From Candidatus Zipacnadia bacterium (GTDB lineage: Bacteria > Armatimonadota > Zipacnadia > Zipacnadales > Zipacnadaceae), in the NCBI GenBank assembly GCA_029821255.1, contig JALGTS010000140.1:1-7884 (forward strand): DNA of 7,884 nt, written 5' to 3'. Below the pieces are notes generated by a model. That model ran no database searches and had not been told where the DNA came from. It saw nothing but the letters and a program-made list of their open reading frames with translations. The stretch's first letter is position 1, and each line of letters begins with the position of its first letter. Of this stretch, positions 1 to 5,313 are shown in pieces. The position numbers and the translations under genes were made by a program.

Positions 1-769
1 CCACCAACCGACCGGCACTCATCGGGCCGCGCCATAGCAAGTGGCGGACGCGCCGAGCCATAATCTCCACCGGCAGATAGCGGTCCAGCAGTTCCTCGGG
101 ATTTGCCTGCTCGGGGATGGTTGTTTCAGCCTCGGCCAACGCCGCACAGAACGCTTCAAACTCCGCTTCATCCAGCAGGCAGTTGCGCTCGGTGCTATCC
201 CGCTGGGGATCATAGGGGGAACCAGGGACAAGGCCACGGTCATCTATGTTATTGAGCCTGACGACAGGAGCCGAGCTTTGATAGAAAAAATGATAGGGCT
301 GGCCAATAGCCCGGTACAGCAGGCGGGCCAGTGGTTGAGACGTTAGCGGCCCACTTGCTACTACCACTGCTGCTGCCGAGGGGAGCTCGGTGACTTGCTG
401 CCGGCGGAGTTCAATATGCGGGTGTGCGGCGACAGCTTGGGTGAGTGCAGTTGCCATCTGTTGGCGATCTACCAGTAGCTCAAAACCGCCGGGTAAGGCG
501 CAGCGGTCAGCACACGCTAACACTACGGATTGTAACTGGTGCAGTTCCCGCTTAAGTAAGCCATCCGCCTTAGTGGACAGATTCACCCCCAGCGAATTAG
601 CGCCTACCAACTCACCAAGTAACTCAGTGTTATGAGCGCCGGTCGGAGCCGTCGGACGCATTTCATAGAGGATGACCTCTACACCACAGCGGGCTGCCTG
701 CCAAGCCGCCTCGCTGCCCGCAATGCCACCACCAATCACAACAACTGTAGAGTCAGAAGAACCGTTCAT
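1..769 (-). CDS. trmFO: TrmFO-family FAD/folate-dependent RNA uracil-C5 methyltransferase homologue, N-terminal part
   Basis: The minus strand encodes 256 residues from ATG 769 and runs off the left edge; family members are about 435-460 residues. Family: TrmFO uses methylene-tetrahydrofolate and FADH2 to make m5U54 in tRNA T-loops, and the Mycoplasma relative RlmFO methylates 23S rRNA. Seen: FAD-binding VVVIGGGIAGSEAAW (residues 9-23), LYEMRP (34-39), NSL (58-60), PGGFELLVDR (about 91-100), SGPLTSQPL, RNCLLDEAEF, and PVEIMARR (233-240). These align along B. subtilis TrmFO without gaps large enough to disturb the comparison. Odd: the position of B. subtilis Cys53 (ELVCSNSL) reads ELVGANSL, with Gly56, and that of Cys226 (EGCMPIEVMA) reads DRYLPVEIMA, with Tyr231. 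Both known catalytic cysteines are therefore absent. The start is chosen because the GxGxxG strand begins a few residues later; no strong Shine-Dalgarno is visible. A weak -10-like TACAAT lies at 807-802. It faces away from the tRNA cluster. The family is sure; TrmFO activity is not. Confidence 0.88.
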   Translation of the reverse strand, partial: MNGSSDSTVVVIGGGIAGSEAAWQAARCGVEVILYEMRPTAPTGAHNTELLGELVGANSLGVNLSTKADGLLKRELHQLQSVVLACADRCALPGGFELLVDRQQMATALTQAVAAHPHIELRRQQVTELPSAAAVVVASGPLTSQPLARLLYRAIGQPYHFFYQSSAPVVRLNNIDDRGLVPGSPYDPQRDSTERNCLLDEAEFEAFCAALAEAETTIPEQANPEELLDRYLPVEIMARRVRHLLWRGPMSAGRLV

Positions 770-1008
770 TTCTGTGAACTGAAGGAAGCCGTTGACAGAC
801 CATTGTATCCCTGTTGTGGACGGCGCCACCCACCGCTGCTTGCCTCGGCAGGCTATGGTCTCCACACTGGATGAGTTTGCTGGTAGATTGAGAGGTCAAC
901 AGAATCAGTGCGCAGATGCGGCAAGTTAATCGGCCAGAGAAGGGCAGGACACTGGGCGACAGTCACCGGTTGCCCACAACTGACACTGGTCATCACAAGG
1001 GCCAGGTG
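770..1008. other. Intergenic stretch with no supported gene
   Basis: This lies upstream of the minus-strand TrmFO-family gene. I see no convincing coding frame, RNA gene or strong promoter. It holds the leftward in-frame continuation, beyond the TGA, of the possible small membrane ORF, and the weak minus-strand -10-like element mentioned for the TrmFO homologue. A TTGACA at 792-797 on the plus strand has no -10 at a suitable distance. Confidence 0.5.
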
Positions 1009-1152
1009 TCACAGTAAGGCAACTGCAACGCCAATTATCGCTATCGCAACTGTACGCTGTAACTTGTGTTTTACCGACGGTGATGAGACTCGCTGGGCCA
1101 TAGCATCAATAAGGTACCCTACGGGTGGTTGTTTGTCAATGCTAACTGGCAT
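1009..1152 (-). CDS. Possible 47-residue small membrane protein, unrecognised
   Basis: An ATG at 1152 opens a 47-codon frame ending at TGA 1011-1009. The first 33 residues are polar and basic (segment RVSSPSVKHKLQR), followed by a hydrophobic C-terminus, TVAIAIIGVAVALL. This layout resembles a tail-anchored or small single-span protein, although 14 hydrophobic residues is short for a span. After the TGA the same frame stays open for another 51 codons to TAG at 855-853 and begins with a further hydrophobic stretch (HLALVMTSVSC), so this could be a longer gene broken by one stop. No good Shine-Dalgarno precedes the ATG, and I recognise no family. It may be chance: the region also contains plus-strand frames of similar length. 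The call is tentative. Confidence 0.28.
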   Translation of the reverse strand: MPVSIDKQPPVGYLIDAMAQRVSSPSVKHKLQRTVAIAIIGVAVALL

Positions 1153-1191
1153 ATCGCGCACAGGAAACAGGTACAACCTACGTCGCTTGGG

Positions 1192-1220
1192 TTGACGATT
1201 GCCCAGTTATTGGGTATACT
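1192..1220 (+). promoter_or_regulatory. Sigma-70-type promoter of the tRNA cluster
   Basis: A -35 box TTGACG (1192-1197) is followed by an exact 17-nt spacer and a -10 box TATACT (1215-1220). Transcription would begin near 1227, only a few bases before tRNA-Pro at 1232, as is usual for stable-RNA operons. The 11-mer TTGGGTATACT spanning the -10 recurs in the valS promoter at 6669-6679. Confidence 0.82.
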
Positions 1221-1231
1221 AAGAATGGTGA

Positions 1232-1309
1232 CGGGGCGTGGCGCAGTTTGGCTAGCGCGTCGGCTTTGGGAGCCGAAGGTCGCCGGTTCAAGTCCGGCCG
1301 CCCCGACCA
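1232..1309 (+). tRNA. tRNA-Pro(UGG)
   Basis: The acceptor CGGGGCG (1232-1238) pairs with CGCCCCG (1299-1305), followed by discriminator A1306 and encoded CCA (1307-1309). The anticodon stem TCGGC/GCCGA encloses loop TTTGGGA with anticodon TGG at 1267-1269. The T arm GCCGG-TTCAAGT-CCGGC is standard. C1 and A73 fit bacterial tRNA-Pro. It is the first gene of the cluster, directly after the promoter; the next tRNA starts 13 nt downstream. Confidence 0.97.
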
Positions 1310-1322
1310 TAACAGTATGCGA

Positions 1323-1398
<76 letters not shown>

Positions 1399-1409
1399 GA
1401 ATATGATAT

Positions 1410-1485
1410 GCGCCCGTAGCTCAGCGGATAGAGCAGCGGCCTTCTAAGCCGCCGGTCGCCCGTTCGAATCGGGCCGGGCGTGCCA
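1410..1485 (+). tRNA. tRNA-Arg(UCU)
   Basis: The acceptor GCGCCCG (1410-1416) pairs with CGGGCGT (1475-1481), so the terminal pair is a G1-U72 wobble. Discriminator G1482 and encoded CCA (1483-1485) follow. The anticodon stem GCGGC/GCCGC encloses CTTCTAA with anticodon TCT at 1443-1445, reading AGA/AGG codons. Spacing to tRNA-His is 11 nt. Confidence 0.96.
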
Positions 1486-1496
1486 GCGATTTTGGC

Positions 1497-1573
1497 GGTG
1501 GACGTAGCTCAATTGGCAGAGCACCTGACTGTGGCTCAGGTGGTTGTGGGTTCGAGTCCCATCGTCCACCCCA
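1497..1573 (+). tRNA. tRNA-His(GUG)
   Basis: The acceptor GTGGACG (1498-1504) pairs with CGTCCAC (1563-1569). The extra G(-1) at 1497, which marks tRNA-His, is encoded and faces C73 at 1570. CCA is encoded at 1571-1573. The anticodon stem CCTGA/TCAGG encloses CTGTGGC with anticodon GTG at 1531-1533. It is the last of four tightly packed tRNAs before the first protein gene. Confidence 0.97.
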
Positions 1574-1630
1574 CGCTTTGTTATTCAGACCAACAGACAG
1601 CTCGCAGCGCTTGAGGAGAAGGGGTGTATT

Positions 1631-1855
1631 ATGGGCAAGAATCAATGGGTAGTACCTACTCCGGATGGCCGCTGGGCTCAGAAAGCCGAAGGGGCAGCGA
1701 AAGCAACTAAAATATTTGCTACGCAAAAAGAAGCAATCGCAGCCGCACGCCAGACCGCTCGTAATCAGCGAACTGAACTAATCATCCAGGGCCGGGACGG
1801 CAAAATCCGCCAGCGCGACAGCTACGGGTCGGATTCGCATCCGCCCCGAGGATGA
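1631..1855 (+). CDS. DUF2188-like small protein, 74 residues
   Basis: The protein begins MGKNQWVVPTPDGRWAQK and continues with a segment (residues about 20-45) that swaps alanines and threonines around ATQKEAIAAAR. It ends with ELIIQGRDGKIRQRDSYG and a proline-rich tail. WVVP..DGRWA, the TQ.EAI..AR helix and the GRDG.I..R.SYG end match what I know of DUF2188, a family of small proteins of unknown function found widely in bacteria. The start at 1631 is set by GAGGAGAAGGGG (1613-1624), ideally placed upstream; a longer frame from 1544 would begin inside tRNA-His and is rejected. It lies 57 nt after tRNA-His and 34 nt before tRNA-Arg(UCG), so it is probably cut from the tRNA transcript. The function is unknown. 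Confidence 0.85.
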   Translation: MGKNQWVVPTPDGRWAQKAEGAAKATKIFATQKEAIAAARQTARNQRTELIIQGRDGKIRQRDSYGSDSHPPRG

Positions 1856-1889
1856 AAGTTGTAGTCAACTGTTTGTTGCGAGCTGTCGC

Positions 1890-1966
1890 GCGCCTGTAGC
1901 TCAGTGGATTAGAGCACCGGACTTCGGATCCGGGTGTCGGGGGTTCGAATCCCTCCAGGCGCGCCA
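1890..1966 (+). tRNA. tRNA-Arg(UCG)
   Basis: The acceptor GCGCCTG (1890-1896) pairs with CAGGCGC (1956-1962), followed by discriminator G1963 and encoded CCA (1964-1966). The anticodon stem CCGGA/TCCGG encloses CTTCGGA with anticodon TCG at 1924-1926, reading CGA-type codons. The T loop TTCGAAT is standard. It is the second arginine isoacceptor in this cluster. Confidence 0.96.
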
Positions 1967-2009
1967 TCTGACGGCAAACAAGAGCAGACGACGACAGAGG
2001 ACAATGGGT

Positions 2010-2085
2010 GGGTCGTTAGCTCAGTTGGTAGAGCAGCGGACTCTTAATCCGCGGGTCGCAGGTTCGAGTCCTGCACGACCCACCA
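2010..2085 (+). tRNA. tRNA-Lys(CUU)
   Basis: The acceptor GGGTCGT (2010-2016) pairs with ACGACCC (2075-2081), followed by discriminator A2082 and encoded CCA (2083-2085). The anticodon stem GCGGA/TCCGC encloses CTCTTAA, whose anticodon is CTT at 2043-2045, reading AAG only. A separate UUU isoacceptor must be encoded elsewhere. Confidence 0.96.
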
Positions 2086-2142
2086 GACGGATGGTGGTTA
2101 GTGGATAGTGAATGGTAAACGACCTAAGCTCTGAACAATACA

Positions 2143-3033
2143 ATGACAAAACCCTCTTGCGGCTCGCTCAAGCGGCCGGGTTTACCATATATGATTGACG
2201 CATGTATGTTCCTTGACGAGGTGTCCAGCGATTTCGCTGAGGCTGTGGACTTGAGCGCTCGCGCTGGCGTCCACTGTATTGAGCTACGCGGCGGCATTTG
2301 GGGCAAAGCGGTCCAGGAGGCTACTGACGATGATGTAGCCCGAATGCAGCAGGTGATGGCTCAATATGGAGCCCGGGTGACTTGCATCGGCTCGCCGGTG
2401 GGCAAGTGCGATCTTTATAATGAGGACGAATATCAGCAACACCTACAGTGGTTCGACCGGATGTGCGAATTAGCGCATATCTTTAACACTAAGATCATCC
2501 GAGGTTTCCCGGGTTGGAATCCGGAGAGCAGTGCAGATGACCGATATAACGAAGTCGTTCCGCGGCCTGACCTGGAGCCACTGCTGCCGTTAATTGCTGA
2601 GAGACTGGCGCCGATCGTCCGCCGGGCCGAGCAGGAAGATGTCTATTTCTGCCTGGAGACAGAAATGGCTACCTGCTCGGGGACCTGCCAGGAGGTGGCA
2701 CGTATCATTGAGGTCTGTGGTGGCAGCGAGCATTTAGCGGTGGCCTGGGATATAAACAATGCTTCCTCACGCGGTGAACACCCGCTGGAGCAGGGTTATC
2801 CGCTCATTAAGGAGCGCATCCGCCATCTGCACGTTAAGCCCAATCGCTATATGAATATTGAGACAGTCGGCGACTGGCCGGATGTCAGCTACGAGGACGT
2901 GCTCAATATCCTGCTCGCCGACGGTTATGAGGGCTCAGCCAGCATTGAGCACTGGGGCTCACCGTGGTTGATGCTGGAGGGCGCTCGGCAGTTGGTGGAG
3001 CTACTGGACGAGATCCAGGACAGACACAATTAA
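2143..3033 (+). CDS. Sugar phosphate isomerase/epimerase-like TIM-barrel protein
   Basis: This 296-residue protein belongs to the xylose-isomerase-like/AP-endonuclease-2 TIM-barrel superfamily, whose members isomerise or epimerise sugars and related compounds with a bound divalent metal. Seen: an N-terminal strand ending CIELRG (45-50) and candidate metal ligands at barrel strand ends, namely Glu172 in CLETEMA, Asp203 in AWDINNA, His228 or His230 in RHLHVKPN, and Glu269 in SIEHWG. That is the usual Glu-Asp-His-Glu set. No signal peptide is seen, so it is probably cytoplasmic. The substrate cannot be read from the sequence. The start is uncertain: neither ATG 2143 nor the in-frame ATG 2191 has a clear Shine-Dalgarno. 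The family usually begins just before the first strand, which would favour 2191, and a -10-like TACAAT overlaps ATG 2143. It lies between tRNA-Lys (57 nt) and tRNA-Leu (3 nt) and is probably co-transcribed with them. Confidence 0.85.
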   Translation: MTKPSCGSLKRPGLPYMIDACMFLDEVSSDFAEAVDLSARAGVHCIELRGGIWGKAVQEATDDDVARMQQVMAQYGARVTCIGSPVGKCDLYNEDEYQQHLQWFDRMCELAHIFNTKIIRGFPGWNPESSADDRYNEVVPRPDLEPLLPLIAERLAPIVRRAEQEDVYFCLETEMATCSGTCQEVARIIEVCGGSEHLAVAWDINNASSRGEHPLEQGYPLIKERIRHLHVKPNRYMNIETVGDWPDVSYEDVLNILLADGYEGSASIEHWGSPWLMLEGARQLVELLDEIQDRHN

Positions 3034-3036
3034 ACT

Positions 3037-3121
3037 GGGCGCGTGATGGAATTGGTAGACATGCATGACTTAGGATCATGTGGGGTAACCCATGGGAGTT
3101 CGAATCTCCCCGCGCCCACCA
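3037..3121 (+). tRNA. tRNA-Leu(UAG)
   Basis: This is a class II tRNA of 85 nt. The acceptor GGGCGCG (3037-3043) pairs with CGCGCCC (3111-3117), followed by discriminator A3118 and encoded CCA (3119-3121). The anticodon stem CATGA/TCATG encloses CTTAGGA with anticodon TAG at 3071-3073. A long variable arm with TGGG/CCCA pairing follows, as expected for leucine. It begins 3 nt after the stop of the TIM-barrel gene, so RNase P cleavage would trim that mRNA almost at its stop codon. Confidence 0.96.
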
Positions 3122-3147
3122 CCACCAAGACGGCAGGAGAGGCATTC

Positions 3148-3207
3148 GTGCCCCGATACTTCAGTATCATCAACATAGCAACACCACTTAAGTGGGTAGC
3201 GGCGTAA
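3148..3207 (+). CDS. Possible 19-codon leader ORF upstream of tig
   Basis: GTG 3148 opens a 19-codon frame (MPRYFSIINIATPLKWVAA) ending at TAA 3205-3207, 29 nt before the tig start. A strong AGGAG (3135-3139) sits 8 nt upstream of the GTG, which is the main support. Small hairpins overlap its start (GGCA-TTCG-TGCC at 3141-3152) and early codons (GATAC/GTATC, 3155-3168). It could be a regulatory leader peptide or chance. I recognise no family. Confidence 0.3.
   Translation: MPRYFSIINIATPLKWVAA
3184..3195. repeat. 12-bp perfect palindrome upstream of tig
   Basis: CCACTTAAGTGG is a perfect inverted repeat with no spacer, 41 nt before the tig start codon. A perfect DNA palindrome of this kind suits a dimeric DNA-binding protein better than an RNA hairpin, since no loop is left. 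No clear promoter boxes lie beside it, so a role as operator is only a possibility. Confidence 0.35.
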
Positions 3208-3236
3208 TTATGTCAATTAGTTAGGATGAGATAGCT

Positions 3237-4673
3237 GTGAAGTTGGACAAGGAAGTAATGCCGGGCAGCAGAGTAAAAGTTACCTTGACCGCCGAAAGCG
3301 AGGATGTGGATAGGGCCTTCGCCAAGGCCTACGAACAGTTGCGCAACGCGGGTAATGTGCCCGGATTTCGTCCGGGTAAAGCCCCCAATGCCATACTGAA
3401 GCGTCACTACAGCCAGGAGCTTATCCGCGAGCTGGCCTGGAATGTGTTCCTGGACGATATCTATGCCCCGGCGCTGGAAGATAGCGATCTGAATCCTATC
3501 TTCCCACCACAAGTGCCTTCGCTGGACGAGGTGGAAAACTTCGCCGAGGGTCAGGAAGTCGCCGTGGAGACGGTGTTAACCGTTCATCCTGAGCCGCGGC
3601 TGCCTGACTACAAGTCATTGAAGCTAATCAAGGCCGGGACAGACGTTAGCGACGAAGAGATTGATGAGCAGCTTGAGCAGCTTCGGGAAAGCTATGCCGA
3701 TGAGATAGAAGTTGAGCGCGAGTCGGTAGCGGAAGGCGACTTGGTGCAAGTGGCCATGAAGATTATCGGGCCGGACGGTAACATCATAGAGCAAAGCGAC
3801 TCAGAGTTCATCGCCGACCGCGACTCAGACCAACCGGTGGCCCGCAAGCTCAGTGAGACGACGATCGCGGAGGATTTCGACGACGAACAGCTCGCTGGAC
3901 AGACAGTTACGATTGAGGCGACCATTAAGAGCCTCAAGGAGCGCCGACTTCCCGAATTGGACGATGATTTCGCGGCTGATGTAGACAAAAATCTGACAAG
4001 CCTCAAGGAGCTACGGGAACGGATCGCTGACCAACTTGCTGCCAGCAAGCGCCGTATTGCCGAGCGCAACCTGCGCAACATGGCTATCAACGTAGTGATG
4101 CAAGCCAGTGAGATCGACCTGCCGCAGGAGCTAATTGACAATGTAACCGCCTCCCAGGTACAGTCGTATATGCAGTACCTGCAAAGCCAGGGGCTAAGTC
4201 CAGAAGAGTCCCTCCAGGCGGTGCATGCCGAGCAGGAGACAGTAAACAGCCAGGTGATCAACGGACTAAGGCTGCATTATGTGTTCCAGGCTATAGCCGA
4301 GCAAGAAGAAATTGAGATTACTGACGAGGACCTGGAGGCGGCCATTCCCCAATATGCAGCAGAAAATGACCTTGACGAGCAGATAGTTCGGGAAGCAGCC
4401 GAGGTCCACGAGGAGATGGAAAAACGCCTGCGCAATTTCGCTATGCAGGAGCGGGTAATACAGATTCTCCTGGAAAATGCCGAAATAGAAGAAGTACCCT
4501 GGGAAGCTTATCCGCTGCACGCCAAACGGCATATAGACCAATATGTAGAGGAGCTCAGCCGATCTGGTAAGCCTGCGGAGGCATCCGAATCTGAAGAAAA
4601 AGAGATAAATCAGGTGACCGACTTTGACCTGACATCAGAAGCTGGAGCAGAGCAACCAGCTCAGGAGGAATAA
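3237..4673 (+). CDS. tig: Trigger factor (ribosome-associated chaperone)
   Basis: This 478-residue protein is the chaperone that docks at the ribosome exit tunnel and shelters nascent chains. The N-terminal ribosome-binding domain (about 1-115) carries the signature GFRPGKAP at 43-50. A central FKBP-type region (about 165-240) begins GDLVQVAMKI and ends RLPELDDDFA. The C-terminal helical chaperone domain runs to about 445, followed by an acidic tail rich in Glu, Ser and Ala. The central region is about 13 residues shorter than in E. coli and lacks the IPGFE..I.G motif that forms the prolyl-isomerase pocket, so isomerase activity is doubtful. The start is GTG 3237, preceded by AGGA at 3223-3226; it places the conserved first strand correctly. 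It is the first gene of tig-clpP-clpX, with clpP 6 nt downstream. Confidence 0.96.
   Translation: MKLDKEVMPGSRVKVTLTAESEDVDRAFAKAYEQLRNAGNVPGFRPGKAPNAILKRHYSQELIRELAWNVFLDDIYAPALEDSDLNPIFPPQVPSLDEVENFAEGQEVAVETVLTVHPEPRLPDYKSLKLIKAGTDVSDEEIDEQLEQLRESYADEIEVERESVAEGDLVQVAMKIIGPDGNIIEQSDSEFIADRDSDQPVARKLSETTIAEDFDDEQLAGQTVTIEATIKSLKERRLPELDDDFAADVDKNLTSLKELRERIADQLAASKRRIAERNLRNMAINVVMQASEIDLPQELIDNVTASQVQSYMQYLQSQGLSPEESLQAVHAEQETVNSQVINGLRLHYVFQAIAEQEEIEITDEDLEAAIPQYAAENDLDEQIVREAAEVHEEMEKRLRNFAMQERVIQILLENAEIEEVPWEAYPLHAKRHIDQYVEELSRSGKPAEASESEEKEINQVTDFDLTSEAGAEQPAQEE
4663..4668 (+). promoter_or_regulatory. clpP ribosome binding site inside the end of tig
   Basis: AGGAGG lies within the last codons of tig (Gln-Glu-Glu), 11 nt before ATG 4680. 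Ribosomes terminating on tig at 4671-4673 would cover this site, so clpP translation is probably coupled to tig. Confidence 0.75.
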
Positions 4674-4679
4674 GCGCCT

Positions 4680-5276
4680 ATGTTAGTACCAATAGTAGTT
4701 GAGCAGACGCCGCGCGGCGAGCGCTCCTATGATATCTACTCGCGGCTGTTGCGCGAGCGCATCGTCTTCATCGGCACGGTAGTTGACGATAATCTGGCCA
4801 GTCTCATTATGGCCCAATTGCTCTATCTGCAGGGGGAGGACCCACTGGAGCCTATCTCTATGTACATCAACTCCCCAGGGGGCTCGGTGACTGCAGGACT
4901 GGCGGTATACGACACAATGCAGTACATTCAACCGGAGGTGCACACCTGGTGCATCGGCCAAGCTGCCAGCATCGCCGCAGTATTACTAGCCGCTGGCGAG
5001 CCCGGTCACCGCTATGCGCTACCCTACTCGCGGGTACTGATTCACCAGCCCTGGGGGCAGTTGGCAGGCCAAGCCACCGACATACAGATCCAGGCTGAAG
5101 AGATCCTGCGGCTGCGTGAATGGGTCAACAACATCCTCGCTGAGGCCACGGGGCAGCCTCTGGAAAAGATCAAACAGGACACCGAGCGCGACTACTATAT
5201 GAACGCCGAGCAAGCCGTGGAATATGGCATCATTGACGTGGTTGCCCGCAAGCAGCCCGAAGGAGAAAGCGAATAG
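4680..5276 (+). CDS. clpP: ATP-dependent Clp protease proteolytic subunit
   Basis: This 198-residue serine peptidase forms the barrel that degrades proteins fed by ClpX or ClpA/C-type ATPases in the cytoplasm. The start ...PIVVEQTPRGERSYDIYSRL is the usual ClpP N-terminus with a short propeptide at most. Catalytic triad: Ser97 in GQAASIAAVLL, His122 in VLIHQPWG, Asp171 in TERDYYMNAEQA. The oxyanion-loop motif INSPGGSV is at 63-70. The residue after the catalytic serine is Ile rather than the usual Met (AASIAA in place of AASMGA), a mild substitution. The length is normal. The start codon ATG 4680 is supported by AGGAGG at 4663-4668. It sits between tig and clpX; the clpX GTG lies 34 nt after its stop. 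Confidence 0.98.
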   Translation: MLVPIVVEQTPRGERSYDIYSRLLRERIVFIGTVVDDNLASLIMAQLLYLQGEDPLEPISMYINSPGGSVTAGLAVYDTMQYIQPEVHTWCIGQAASIAAVLLAAGEPGHRYALPYSRVLIHQPWGQLAGQATDIQIQAEEILRLREWVNNILAEATGQPLEKIKQDTERDYYMNAEQAVEYGIIDVVARKQPEGESE

Positions 5277-5294
5277 ATACCCCGAACAGCATTC

Positions 5295-5313
5295 AGGAGC
5301 AATGTAGCCAGTG
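5295..5313 (+). promoter_or_regulatory. clpX translation start region with in-frame ATG-TAG start-stop
   Basis: AGGAG (5295-5299) is followed at 5302 by ATG, at 5305 by TAG, and at 5311 by the GTG that opens clpX, all in one frame. The Shine-Dalgarno is only 2 nt from the ATG and 11 nt from the GTG, so the GTG is the likely start. The ATG-TAG is either a relic of a former start or a minimal regulatory ORF. Confidence 0.55.

Noticed and set aside
792..797. TTGACA on the plus strand as a promoter -35
   Set aside because: No -10-like sequence lies 16-18 nt downstream, and no gene follows on that strand nearby.
908..1195. Plus-strand 95-residue ORF upstream of the tRNA promoter
   Set aside because: It has an unusual composition, no ribosome binding site, overlaps the -35 box and resembles no family I know.
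1119..1310. Minus-strand ORF reading GAAGLEPATFGSQSR
   Set aside because: It is the antisense translation of tRNA-Pro, a well-known annotation artefact.
1421..1726. Minus-strand ORF containing GGRWDSNPQPPEPQSGALP
   Set aside because: It runs antisense through tRNA-His and tRNA-Arg(UCU); the protein-like pattern comes from conserved tRNA bases.
1782..1967. Minus-strand ORF beginning MARLEGFEPPTPGSEVRCSN
   Set aside because: It is antisense to tRNA-Arg(UCG) and the end of the DUF2188-like gene, the same tRNA artefact.
2903..3145. Minus-strand ORF containing ARGDSNSHGLPHMI
   Set aside because: It is antisense to tRNA-Leu and the 3' end of the TIM-barrel gene.
3155..3168. GATAC-TTCA-GTATC hairpin after tRNA-Leu as a terminator
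   Set aside because: The stem is short and AT-rich with no following T-run, so transcription may continue into tig.
3692..4261. Long serine-rich minus-strand ORF inside tig
   Set aside because: It is the reverse shadow of tig; its serine and arginine richness reflects the tig codons, and no start signal is present.
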